Source: Lachnospiraceae bacterium
GTDB taxonomy: Bacteria; Bacillota; Clostridia; Lachnospirales; Lachnospiraceae
DNA: 64,000 bases
Assembly (NCBI GenBank): GCA_014804695.1
Contig: JAAUZJ010000002.1
Location: forward strand, 1 to 64,000
Direction of reading: 5' to 3'
Part shown: positions 1 through 7,499 of the stretch, one piece after another
Layout of the letters: each line of letters begins with the position of its first letter
How positions within the stretch are numbered: position 1 is the stretch's first letter
Translations under genes and position numbers: made by a program
The notes under the pieces: generated by a model
What the model saw: only the letters and a program-made list of their open reading frames with translations
Databases searched by the model: none
Told to the model about the DNA's origin: nothing

Positions 1-2139
1 TTGCAATTAACCAAAGCGATAATATTAACACTGGCGGCAGTAATAATGCTTTTAAACACTAATGTATTAACAGCATTTGCTGGAACAATGATGTTTCCGG
101 GCATGACAAAAACAGAAGACGGCAGAATTATGGCAAGTGGAGGTACAGTTTTAACCACTGATAGTACCGGACGTAAATGGTACACTACAGGCAACGGTTA
201 TCCTTATTGTACGTATGAAGAAGCATATGAAGTCATAAAACATGGAATGACATTTACAAGTTATAGATATTATCTTGACTGTTATCTAACAGATTATATT
301 GAAACACATAATAAATCAGAATGGCCAAGTTTCGTTGTAATAGGAAGTGATGGAATACCATTTTATTATGACAATAGTCAGTATACAGCTTATTATTCAA
401 AATTCTGTTATGACAAAGAATCAGGATGGTGGCTTGAAGATAGAGCATATAAAGGTCTTAATTCTTATGCATATACGGTAGAAGAAGCTGCTCAAGAAAC
501 TAAGACAGCCATTGAGAATGGTGAAATAATTAATGGGGCACCTAATGACCCTAGACCAGCAGGCGCATACATTGATTCGGACGAATCAATTTTAGATAAA
601 GTGGTTGATTCAGATGATGCGCAAGTAGGTGTAGAAGTAGGTAAAGACAATAAACCAGCAGAACCAGAAAACCCGCCTACAGATGGTGAAGAAATCAAAG
701 ACCCTTATGCAGACGTAAATACACTTGGAGCAACAGTTACACTCAAGACAGACTGCATCAAAGTTAAGACCAATAAGAAAGGCGTTGTAGCACAGAAGCC
801 GCTCCCCAAGTCAGTCAAAATCGGTAAGAAAGCACTCAAGAAAAATAAAACCTTTACTGTATCATATGAAAAGTACACTGACGGCTGGAAAACAGTTGAG
901 GCTGTAACAGATGAAGGTATCTACAGACTTGTTATTACAGGACAGAACGGTTACGAAGGCGTATACAAGAAAAGACTTTATGTAACAGCTGATAAGACAA
1001 TCAAGGCAATGTCATCAGTATCAGTCAAAGTAAATAAAATGTCTTACACAGGTAACCCGATTACATCAGATGTAATCAAAACCGCTAAGATTGGCAAACG
1101 TACATTAACAGAAGGAACCGACTATACTGTAACTTACACGAACAACACTGACAGCGGAACCGCACAGGTGACACTTACAGCTAAAGAAGGCAGCGGACTG
1201 CTCGGCACAAAGACAGTAAACTTTACTATTACAGGTAATAAGATGTCAAAAGTTAAGGTTACAGGCATAAGCAGTATAACCTACAGCCCTGATACAGACT
1301 TAACACAGGATATGTCAAAAGTTAAGCTGACCTATAACGGAACACCGCTCACTAAAGATACTTACTTCACCGTAAGCTATTTAAACAACACCAAAGCCGG
1401 AACAGCAAAGATAGTGTTCACTGGTAAAGGTCTTTACAATGGAACACTCACAAAGACCTTTAAGATAACCAAAGCACCGTTAAGTGATAGTATGCTGGAT
1501 GAAGCATCAAAGAACATTAAAGAAACTTACACTGGCAAAGCGTTTAAACCCGAAGTAACACTTAAGAATAGTAACATTACGCTTAATAAAGGCACCGACT
1601 ACACGCTTGCATACAAGAACAACATAAAAGTAAGCACAGATGCGAAACCTGCACAGATAACAGTTAAGGGTAAGGGTAACTACACAGGTACACTCACTGT
1701 AAAATTCAGCATCATTGCCAAGAATAATGACAATACTGGAAAGTCGAACGCTAAGAACGTTAAACCCGATGCAGACGAACCCACAGAGAAAGAACCTGTT
1801 ACAGATGAACCCACAGAGGATGAACCTGTTACAGATGAACCCACAGAGGATGAACCTGTTGCAGATGAACCCACAGAGGATGAACCTGTTGCAGATGAAC
1901 CCACAGAGGATGAACCTGTTGCAGACGAACCCACAGAGGATGAACCTGTTACAGACGAACCTACAGAGGATGAACCTGTTACAGACGAAGCTACAGAGGA
2001 TGAATTTGTTACGGATGAACCTACAGAGGATGAATTTGTTACAGACGAATCTACAGTAAATGCCCCTGCAACAGGGGAATACATTATTGTTGATTTAGAT
2101 GCAGAAACTGCATCAACAGTAGAAACAACAGAACAATAA
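1..2139 (+). CDS. Secreted repeat protein with acidic tandem-repeat tail (5' end probably cut)
   Basis: The first 25 or so residues form a hydrophobic signal peptide ending near VLTAFA. The reading frame is open from base 1 and the normal basic start of the signal peptide is missing, so the true start is probably just upstream of the window. Residues about 240-590 hold roughly four tandem beta-rich modules of about 80 residues. Each has the pattern Y-T-G...G-T-D-Y-T-V-x-Y-x-N-N...G-T-A...F-x-I-T, typical of cell-surface repeat modules in Lachnospiraceae. Residues 591-685 are a decapeptide repeat (DEPTEDEPVT/A). No LPXTG sorting signal, SLH or other wall anchor is visible at the C-terminus, so it is either released or held non-covalently. 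Function is unknown. It is followed directly by a strong terminator and a decayed relative. Confidence 0.75.
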   Translation: MQLTKAIILTLAAVIMLLNTNVLTAFAGTMMFPGMTKTEDGRIMASGGTVLTTDSTGRKWYTTGNGYPYCTYEEAYEVIKHGMTFTSYRYYLDCYLTDYIETHNKSEWPSFVVIGSDGIPFYYDNSQYTAYYSKFCYDKESGWWLEDRAYKGLNSYAYTVEEAAQETKTAIENGEIINGAPNDPRPAGAYIDSDESILDKVVDSDDAQVGVEVGKDNKPAEPENPPTDGEEIKDPYADVNTLGATVTLKTDCIKVKTNKKGVVAQKPLPKSVKIGKKALKKNKTFTVSYEKYTDGWKTVEAVTDEGIYRLVITGQNGYEGVYKKRLYVTADKTIKAMSSVSVKVNKMSYTGNPITSDVIKTAKIGKRTLTEGTDYTVTYTNNTDSGTAQVTLTAKEGSGLLGTKTVNFTITGNKMSKVKVTGISSITYSPDTDLTQDMSKVKLTYNGTPLTKDTYFTVSYLNNTKAGTAKIVFTGKGLYNGTLTKTFKITKAPLSDSMLDEASKNIKETYTGKAFKPEVTLKNSNITLNKGTDYTLAYKNNIKVSTDAKPAQITVKGKGNYTGTLTVKFSIIAKNNDNTGKSNAKNVKPDADEPTEKEPVTDEPTEDEPVTDEPTEDEPVADEPTEDEPVADEPTEDEPVADEPTEDEPVTDEPTEDEPVTDEATEDEFVTDEPTEDEFVTDESTVNAPATGEYIIVDLDAETASTVETTEQ
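1771..2040 (+). repeat. Nine 30-bp in-frame tandem repeats
   Basis: Nine exact-length 30-bp units, each encoding ten residues (DEPTEDEPVT or a variant), run in phase with the gene; a tenth partial unit follows to about 2055. The inner units are nearly identical at DNA level. The last ones have drifted (EA for EP, F for P), as expected if copy number changes by slippage in the middle. Long open frames in other phases here are by-products of the repeat. Confidence 0.95.
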
Positions 2140-2153
2140 AACATAATGATTAA

Positions 2154-2192
2154 GGGAAGATTCATTGAAATATGTTGAATCTTCCCTTTTTT
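2154..2192 (+). terminator. Rho-independent terminator of the surface-protein gene
   Basis: A perfect 11-bp stem (GGGAAGATTCA at 2154-2164 with its complement at 2176-2186), an 11-nt loop, then six T residues. Confidence 0.9.
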
Positions 2193-2224
2193 CACGTCAT
2201 TAGGTAATATGGCATTTAGCCAGA

Positions 2225-2365
2225 ATGATTGAGTTAGTGGATTTTTCTTGTATAGATTCAGCCTCATTCAATAATGTAAAGGAAGGAAATGCCAGTGTTA
2301 CCATTGCTTGCAAAGGAAACTATGGTGTTTTAGCTCCGGTAATGGAATACAATGTAATGCAGTAG
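2225..2365 (+). pseudogene. Decayed C-terminal fragment of a surface repeat protein
   Basis: A 46-codon frame beginning at ATG 2225 (open back to a stop at 2201) contains NASVTIACKGNYG. This resembles the end of the repeat module in the preceding protein (QITVKGKGNYTG followed by a beta strand). It ends at TAG 2363-2365. There is no ribosome binding site or signal peptide, so this looks like the remains of a second, related surface gene or of a longer 3' end, not a working gene. The rest of the gap from 2366 to about 2560 holds nothing I recognise. Confidence 0.5.
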
Positions 2366-2563
2366 TCAATATTGAGGTCGCAATTTGTGACATCAAAGAG
2401 CAAAACTAATATTTAGGAACGCGCGTATTGGCAGGAATAAAAAAAGAACGTTCTCACTCATTGCACTATTTCCTGATACGACCAAGTCGACTGAACTAAA
2501 CAAAGTTGAATAAAATCTATGAAATTATATAAAATATATGTAATGACAATGTAATGAAATTGC

Positions 2564-2592
2564 TTGCGCTGTTTATTCCAATATGTTATAAT
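2564..2592 (+). promoter_or_regulatory. Sigma-A type promoter of the toxin-antitoxin pair
   Basis: TTGCGC at 2564-2569, a 17-bp spacer, and a perfect TATAAT at 2587-2592, placed 29 bp before the antitoxin start. Confidence 0.7.
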
Positions 2593-2620
2593 ATTAGATG
2601 TAGAAAGGAGTTGTTGTTAT

Positions 2621-2887
2621 ATGTCAAAGGTAGTAAATGTTAATTTCCGTATGGATGCAGAATTGAAAAAGAGCATGGAAAAAGTTTGTTCTGATATGGG
2701 GCTTTCCCTGACAACAGCATTTACAGTTTTTGCAAAGAAAGTCAGCAGGGAGAAACGTATACCATTTGAATTATCCGCAGATCCTTTTTATTCCGAAAGC
2801 AATATCCAGCATCTTGAAAAAGTTGTTGCAGGGATAAATGATGGAACAGCAAAACTTATTGAACATGATATTATTGAGGTAGACTAA
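2621..2887 (+). CDS. RelB/DinJ-family antitoxin
   Basis: An 88-residue protein opening with SKVVNVNFRMDAELKKSMEKVC, the N-terminal beta strand and first helix of a RelB/DinJ ribbon-helix-helix antitoxin. The N-terminal half should dimerise and bind its own promoter; the C-terminal half should wrap and neutralise the toxin encoded next. I chose ATG 2621 because a GAAAGGAG ribosome binding site lies 9 bp upstream and the homology starts there; an upstream in-frame extension has no support and would overlap the promoter. The stop codon overlaps the toxin start by one base, so the two are translationally coupled. Autoregulation is expected from the family, not shown by the sequence. Confidence 0.9.
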   Translation: MSKVVNVNFRMDAELKKSMEKVCSDMGLSLTTAFTVFAKKVSREKRIPFELSADPFYSESNIQHLEKVVAGINDGTAKLIEHDIIEVD

Positions 2888-3147
2888 TGCGGTTATTATG
2901 GGAAGAAAGCGCATGGGAAGAATATTGCTACTGGCAGGATCAGGATAGAAAGACACAGAAACGTATCAATGCACTTATAAAGGATATTCAGAGAAACACT
3001 TTTAACGGTATCGGCAAACCAGAGCCGCTAAGGGGAAATTTAAGCGGTATGTGGAGCAGACGCATTGATGAAACAAACAGGCTTATCTATTGCGAAAAGG
3101 ACGGAGCAATAATCATAGCTTCATGTAAAGGACATTATGACGATTGA
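2887..3147 (+). CDS. Txe/YoeB-family mRNA interferase toxin
   Basis: An 86-residue protein of the normal YoeB length. Family hallmarks are visible: W-x-x-A-W-E-E-Y-x-Y-W near the N-terminus, K-P-E-P-L-R-G-N-L-S-G-x-W-S-R-R-I in the middle, then NRLIY, and the C-terminal CKGHY. The conserved Glu (near the RRIDE segment), Arg (NRLIY) and His-Tyr pair (CKGHY) are the residues used by YoeB for ribosome-dependent mRNA cleavage, so the toxin looks intact. It overlaps the antitoxin by one base. The antitoxin partner is RelB/DinJ-like and not the usual Phd/YefM fold, a mixed pairing. Confidence 0.92.
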   Translation: MRLLWEESAWEEYCYWQDQDRKTQKRINALIKDIQRNTFNGIGKPEPLRGNLSGMWSRRIDETNRLIYCEKDGAIIIASCKGHYDD

Positions 3148-3174
3148 AAAGGGGGCGGTTTTACGCCCTTTTTC
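3147..3174 (+). terminator. Terminator between the toxin gene and convergent metF
   Basis: A G-rich arm (AAAAGGGGGCG) pairs with CGCCCTTTTT across a 6-nt loop, with G-T wobbles, and ends in a T run. It also starts with A residues, so it could act on both strands. Confidence 0.65.
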
Positions 3175-3200
3175 TATTGATTTTAAAAGGAGCAGACCGA

Positions 3201-4055
3201 TCAAATCTGCCCCATAATCTCCGTCATAGTCTTAATCCTATTCATAGTATATATATGTATACCATCCACTCCATGTTCTTTCAAATCAAGAATTTGCCGA
3301 ACCGCATAGTCAATTCCTGCCTTGCGCATATCTTCCGGATTATCACCATAATTTGCTATAATATCTGCAAGCGCTTTGGGTACGGAAGAACCCGATAAGG
3401 TTACGCTTGTACCAATCTGTTTAGCTGAAGTGATTGGCATAATTCCTGCACAGACCGGAACGGATATGCCTACATCAGAAGCTTTTTCCAGAAAACGGTA
3501 AAAATAGTCGTTATCAAAAAACATCTGCGAAACAAGAAAACTGACACCTGCGTCAATTTTTTCCTTTAAATGTGCAAGGTCGCTTTGAACGCTTTCTGAT
3601 TCGTAGTGCTTTTCCGGATAGCAGGCCCCGGCAATCTGCAGGGATGTGTTTTCTCTAAGATATTTAACCATGTCAGTGGCATAGAAAAATTCGCGGCCGT
3701 TAAACTGTTCATCACTCATGTATGAAGGCCGGTCGCCGCGCAGTGCAAGAACGTGATTTATGCCTTCCTTTTTCAGATTTTCACAGTTTGTTTCAAGGTC
3801 CTCTTTTTTAAATCCCACGCAGGTCATATGCGCAACTGCGTCTATATGTAATTTATTTTGTATATAAGATGCTATTTCTACTGTCTTTTTAGATTTGGAG
3901 CCGCCGGCACCGTATGTACAGCTCATAAAATCTGGATTTAACTTAGCAAGAGCATCCAGTGTGGTAAATACAGATTGAAAGTCGTCATCCTTTTTGGGTG
4001 GAAATACTTCAAATGAGATGGTGGTTTTGGATTTGGATAATAAATCTTTTATCAT
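3201..4055 (-). CDS. metF: Methylenetetrahydrofolate reductase
   Basis: Reduces 5,10-methylene-tetrahydrofolate to 5-methyl-tetrahydrofolate, the methyl donor for methionine synthesis, using bound FAD. The 284-residue protein is a full-length single-domain MetF: SFEVFPPK near the N-terminus carries the catalytic Glu, followed by SCTYGAGGS, AHMTCVG, LALRGDRP and the FFYATDMV / FLVSQMFFD segments of the TIM barrel. I place the start at ATG 4055, because the AAGGAAAGGA ribosome binding site lies just upstream; the longer frame from 4076 would translate through that site. It is transcribed alone, convergent with the toxin pair and divergent from the MoxR gene. Confidence 0.95.
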   Translation of the reverse strand: MIKDLLSKSKTTISFEVFPPKKDDDFQSVFTTLDALAKLNPDFMSCTYGAGGSKSKKTVEIASYIQNKLHIDAVAHMTCVGFKKEDLETNCENLKKEGINHVLALRGDRPSYMSDEQFNGREFFYATDMVKYLRENTSLQIAGACYPEKHYESESVQSDLAHLKEKIDAGVSFLVSQMFFDNDYFYRFLEKASDVGISVPVCAGIMPITSAKQIGTSVTLSGSSVPKALADIIANYGDNPEDMRKAGIDYAVRQILDLKEHGVDGIHIYTMNRIKTMTEIMGQI

Positions 4056-4246
4056 GGGATTGGTCCTTTCCTTCAAATTATCTGAAATATTATACAGAAC
4101 AATATCTTGCTTTTATAACTAAAATATCGTAACATAAATTTAGAGATTTTTCAAGAAATACAGTGTAGGAGAGTACTGTAAAGATAAATATCGGGTAAGA
4201 GTACCGGATATAAAGACAGTAAAAATATCAGGAAGGAAATTGAGAT

Positions 4247-5068
4247 ATGAGTGATAAGAAATCGGCATTTGCCAGCACGTCGCAATATGTAGCGTCTAAG
4301 GAGCTGCTTGCAAGCGTTAATGTTGCAATTGCGCTTCAGAAACCATTGTTGATCAAGGGGGAGCCGGGCACTGGTAAGACTATGCTTGCGCAGGCGGTGG
4401 CTCAGTCTCTTGGCAAGAAACTTATAGTGTGGAATATCAAGTCTACTACCAAGGCGCAGGAAGGCTTGTATGTTTATGATACGATACAGAGGCTTTATGA
4501 CGGTCAGTTTGGTGAAGAAGGCGTGGACGATATTGCCAGATATATTAAACTGGGTAAATTAGGGGAAGCATTTGACAGTGATGATCAGGTTATTTTGCTG
4601 ATCGATGAAATTGATAAGGCGGATTTGGAGTTCCCCAATGACTTATTGTGGGAATTAGACCAGATGGAGTTTTATATACATGAGACGAAGCGTACGGTTA
4701 AGGCTAAACACAGACCTATAGTGATCATTACTTCAAACGCTGAAAAGGAATTGCCGGATGCGTTCCTTAGAAGATGTATTTTCCATTATATTGATTTCCC
4801 CAATGAAGAGTTGATGGAAGAAATAGTAAGGACACATTATCCGGATGTTGAAGATAAGCTTCTTAAGGATGCGATGAATGTTTTTTACTGGATAAGGTCT
4901 ATTAAGGATATCCGTAAAAAACCCAGCACATCAGAGCTTATTGACTGGATAAATGCACTGCAGATCGGTGGTATTCCTACAGACAGGCTGCGTGAGGAAT
5001 TACCGTTTATAGGCGTAGTGGTGAAAAAAGATGAGGATCTGGAAACACTTAAACACAGAACTGACTGA
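4247..5068 (+). CDS. MoxR-type AAA+ ATPase
   Basis: A 273-residue AAA+ ATPase. Walker A (GEPGTGKT) is at about residues 38-45, Walker B (LLIDEIDKAD) at about 120-129, sensor 1 in IIITSN at about 161-166, and an arginine-finger-like LRRC follows. This is the MoxR layout: small ATPases that act with a VWA-domain partner to insert metals or remodel complexes. The VWA gene follows 69 bp downstream on the same strand, which supports a pair of the CoxD/CoxE or YehL/YehP kind. The substrate is unknown and no metalloenzyme gene lies next to it. Start ATG 4247 has a GGAAGGAAAT ribosome binding site. Confidence 0.85.
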   Translation: MSDKKSAFASTSQYVASKELLASVNVAIALQKPLLIKGEPGTGKTMLAQAVAQSLGKKLIVWNIKSTTKAQEGLYVYDTIQRLYDGQFGEEGVDDIARYIKLGKLGEAFDSDDQVILLIDEIDKADLEFPNDLLWELDQMEFYIHETKRTVKAKHRPIVIITSNAEKELPDAFLRRCIFHYIDFPNEELMEEIVRTHYPDVEDKLLKDAMNVFYWIRSIKDIRKKPSTSELIDWINALQIGGIPTDRLREELPFIGVVVKKDEDLETLKHRTD

Positions 5069-5137
5069 TAAACGTGCGGAATGATACGTAATATTGATAA
5101 AAATTGTGCGAATTAATATTTGAGGATAGACTAGCCT

Positions 5138-6340
5138 ATGTTTATGAAATTTTTTTATACTTTAAAAGCAAAAGGGTTAAATGTTACGCTGACAGAATGG
5201 CTGAATTTGCAGGAAGCTCTGGATAAGGGACTTTGCAATAGCAGCCTTACGGACTTTTATTATGTTGCCAGAATGATTCTGGTAAAGTCAGAGACCGAGT
5301 TTGATAAATTTGACATGGCTTTCGACGAGGTATTTAAGGGAATTCAGTCTGAGAATGAAATCAGCAAGAACATGCTCAGATGGCTGGATAAGTCAGATAT
5401 GATAGACGATCAGCACGAAGAGATGCGACATGTTATGAACGAAGAGCAGGTTCAGGTTGATAAAGAGGATGTGGAGCAGAAGTTTAAAGACCGCTTGAGG
5501 GATCAGGATTCCGAGCACAACGGAGGAAGTTTCTGGATTGGAACCATGGGTAAGACTTCTTTCGGAAATATGGGAGGAAATATGGGTGGTATCAGGGTAG
5601 GCGGTTCTACTGGATATCAGTCGGCGTTTCAGGTGGTTGGCGCAAGAAAGTACCGCGACTTCAGGGATGACAGAATACTTGACAACAGGCAGTTCATGAT
5701 GGCGCTGCGCAAACTGCGACAATTTTCTACAAAGCTGGATATTCCGAAGACTGAGCTTGATATCGACGGAACAATTGATAAGACCTGTAATAACGGCGGC
5801 TGTCTTCAGATTGTAATGGAAAGACCGAGGAAAAATTCCGTCAAGTTGTTGCTTTTGATGGATTCCGGCGGAACAATGATTCCTTACAGCAATCTGCTTA
5901 ACGAGCTTTTTCAATCGGTGCATAAGTCCAATCATTATAAGGATGTAAAGACCTACTATTTTCATAACTGTATTTATTCTAAGCTCTACAAGACGCCGGA
6001 GTGCGAGAACGGCGACTGGATAGATACGGAATGGATGTTCAGGAATTTAGACAGCGACTATAAGGTAATAATTGTAGGGGATGCGGCAATGGCGCCGGAG
6101 GAGCTGTATTCGGAATCGGGGAATTACAGAGGACCAAACGGCGGACTTTCCGGTATGGAATGGCTGCAGCTTATGAAGAAGCATTATAAAAAGATTGTCT
6201 GGCTGAATCCCAAAATGGCGCCCGGTCATGCGCCCTGGCGTGAAGCGGAGACTGCGATCAAGGGGATGTTCCCGATGTATAAGCTTACGGTGGATGGACT
6301 TAATAGGGCGTTGGTTAAGCTTATGACGAATAAGGCATAA
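5138..6340 (+). CDS. VWA-domain (CoxE-like) partner of the MoxR ATPase
   Basis: A 400-residue protein. Residues 1-130 are helical and acidic, a Gly/Met/Asn-rich linker spans about 140-165, and a C-terminal von Willebrand A-like domain starts near residue 235. The metal-ion-dependent adhesion site reads D-S-G-G-T in place of the usual D-x-S-x-S, so Ser 3 is Gly and Ser 5 is Thr; a further GDAAM segment could supply the last MIDAS Asp. The fold and neighbour agree with CoxE-type VWA proteins that work with MoxR ATPases as chaperone-like adaptors. No signal peptide or membrane segment, so cytoplasmic. The start has a GAGGA site 14 bp upstream. Confidence 0.75.
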   Translation: MFMKFFYTLKAKGLNVTLTEWLNLQEALDKGLCNSSLTDFYYVARMILVKSETEFDKFDMAFDEVFKGIQSENEISKNMLRWLDKSDMIDDQHEEMRHVMNEEQVQVDKEDVEQKFKDRLRDQDSEHNGGSFWIGTMGKTSFGNMGGNMGGIRVGGSTGYQSAFQVVGARKYRDFRDDRILDNRQFMMALRKLRQFSTKLDIPKTELDIDGTIDKTCNNGGCLQIVMERPRKNSVKLLLLMDSGGTMIPYSNLLNELFQSVHKSNHYKDVKTYYFHNCIYSKLYKTPECENGDWIDTEWMFRNLDSDYKVIIVGDAAMAPEELYSESGNYRGPNGGLSGMEWLQLMKKHYKKIVWLNPKMAPGHAPWREAETAIKGMFPMYKLTVDGLNRALVKLMTNKA

Positions 6341-6372
6341 ACTGGCTTTGAATTTATTTGCAGGAGAAGATT

Positions 6373-7005
6373 ATGGAAAAAATTAATAGGGAAGATATGT
6401 TGGAATTGACCAGACGCATGACTTTAAAGCGTAATTGCTTCAGCAGGATCGCAGGCGCTTATTTTGATGAAGAGGGATATGTGGACGGGACTTTTAACAG
6501 GCATTTCCAAAAACTTTCAGCCAAAGATCAGCAGATTAATCTGGATATTGCCAAAACGGTTCCATTTTCAGACACCAATGTAGAGTTAAAGGAATATTCT
6601 TTTGGCGAAACAGATCGGAAACCCGGGGGCATATGGCAATTGCTTATGTCATTGAAAGAGTGTGAATTAAAAAACGACGCATTACTGGATGTATTTTATG
6701 AGGAATTTGGTAAAAGATATCAGGCGTATGGTGAGTACGCCGTTTTTTTATTTTATGGCAGCTATGATGTGCCACTGAAAGCAAAAGATAAAGAAAATCT
6801 GTGGGAGTCAGAAGAGGTTTATCAGTTTATTATATGTGCTGTATGTCCGGTAAGTGGTGATTATGAACCGGGTAAACCTGAATGTGGGTTCCTTTTTCCG
6901 GCTTTTAAGGACAGAAGCAGTGATATACATAGGATTGATATTTTTCAGGCGGGCGGTAATCCTTCGGAGGGGAGAAACTTGCAGAAAATCATATTTTTAC
7001 AGTGA
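6373..7005 (+). CDS. DUF4317-family protein, apparently C-terminally truncated
   Basis: A 210-residue protein whose sequence follows the DUF4317 family from its start: ELTRRMTLKRNCFSRIAGAY, LKECELKNDALLDVFY, CAVCPVS, and GFLFPAFKDRSSDIHRIDIF. As I recall the family, members continue for well over 100 residues past the FLFPAF-DRSSDIH motif; here the frame stops about 27 residues after it. No obvious continuation is visible in other frames before the tyrS promoter at 7031. It is either a naturally short variant or a 3'-truncated gene. ATG 6373 is chosen because CAGGAGAAG lies just upstream; a TTG further up would include that site. It probably belongs to the MoxR/VWA operon. Function unknown. 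Confidence 0.65.
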   Translation: MEKINREDMLELTRRMTLKRNCFSRIAGAYFDEEGYVDGTFNRHFQKLSAKDQQINLDIAKTVPFSDTNVELKEYSFGETDRKPGGIWQLLMSLKECELKNDALLDVFYEEFGKRYQAYGEYAVFLFYGSYDVPLKAKDKENLWESEEVYQFIICAVCPVSGDYEPGKPECGFLFPAFKDRSSDIHRIDIFQAGGNPSEGRNLQKIIFLQ

Positions 7006-7030
7006 AAAGATGTGAAGAAAAAATTGGGGC

Positions 7031-7059
7031 TTGACAATTTATTTGTTATCATTTAGGAT
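7031..7059 (+). promoter_or_regulatory. Promoter of the tyrS T-box leader
   Basis: Perfect TTGACA at 7031-7036, 17-bp spacer, TAGGAT at 7054-7059. Transcription would begin near 7066, just before the T-box stem I. Confidence 0.8.
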
Positions 7060-7065
7060 AAAAAG

Positions 7066-7385
7066 CAAGTAAATAAAACAGGCGTTGATAAGAACAAGTA
7101 GTAAATGATGAAACGAACAGAAAATTGCCGGTTGATGAGAGGCGTTACGGGAAGTCTTTTATGAATACATCTTGGAGCTTTATGACAGAATAAGTAGACT
7201 GGGAAATCTATTTTAGTAGGTCATAACGGAGGAATGCACGTTATAGCAGGAGAGTATCATCATAGCTACATGGCAATGGTAGTGACAGATTGTACTTAGT
7301 GAGGCAGGCGGCGTGAGCTGTTTGTGAAGTTAGGTGGTAACACGAGATCATACCTCGTCCTTTCAAAAAGGACGGGGTTTTTTTT
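7066..7385 (+). promoter_or_regulatory. T-box riboswitch controlling tyrS
   Basis: The leader has T-box features in order: a stem I beginning with AAGAACAAGTAGT near 7090, a long structured middle, the T-box core AGGTGGTAACACG at 7332-7344, and a terminator that competes with the antiterminator. Uncharged tRNA should pair with the T-box and a specifier codon and let transcription into tyrS proceed. The most likely specifier is TAC at 7166-7168, in the context GAA-TAC-ATCTTGGAGC, which is a Tyr codon and fits the gene; I did not fold the whole leader, so this is an inference. Confidence 0.88.
7353..7385 (+). terminator. Regulated terminator of the T-box leader
   Basis: An 11-bp stem (CCTCGTCCTTT at 7353-7363 with AAAGGACGGGG at 7367-7377, one G-T wobble), a 3-nt loop, then eight T residues. 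Confidence 0.92.
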
Positions 7386-7392
7386 ATGCACA

Positions 7393-7471
7393 GGGGTGCG
7401 TAAGGAAATTAGTTGCTTCGCAACACGCACCCCGCGCGGCGAGTAGGGAGAAAACCTTCCCTACTCGAATG
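7393..7471. repeat. Two adjacent hairpins between the T-box terminator and tyrS
   Basis: First structure: GGGGTGCGT (7393-7401) pairs with ACGCACCCC (7425-7433), enclosing a second short hairpin GTTGC-TTC-GCAAC (7412-7424). Second structure: about ten bp of CGAGTAGGGA pair with TCCCTACTCG from 7440 to 7469. Neither ends in a T run, so these are not terminators. The order, and the CACCC(C)GCG junction followed by GCGAGT, recall the two-hairpin intergenic repeats elsewhere in the window although the arm sequences differ. Confidence 0.7.
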
Positions 7472-7499
7472 CAATAAAATAGCAGAAGGGAGAAATATT

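Noticed and set aside
1771..2055. Possible CRISPR array
   Set aside because: Units are contiguous with no spacers and lie in a coding frame.
1715..2059. Alternative plus-strand frame encoding NPQRMNLLQT repeats
   Set aside because: Shifted reading of the same 30-bp repeats; the acidic frame has the signal peptide and continues the surface modules.
1680..2267. Long minus-strand frame opposite the tandem repeats, rich in Ser/Val/Gly/Thr
   Set aside because: It is the antisense reading of the 30-bp repeats, whose in-phase length keeps all frames open; no ribosome binding site.
4247..7005. MoxR/VWA cluster as an anti-phage system
   Set aside because: No nuclease, protease or toxin effector is encoded with it, and the pair is common as a housekeeping chaperone.
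7413..7499. N-terminal extension of TyrS
   Set aside because: Starts inside a hairpin, has no ribosome binding site and is not homologous to the family; ATG 7500 has a good site.
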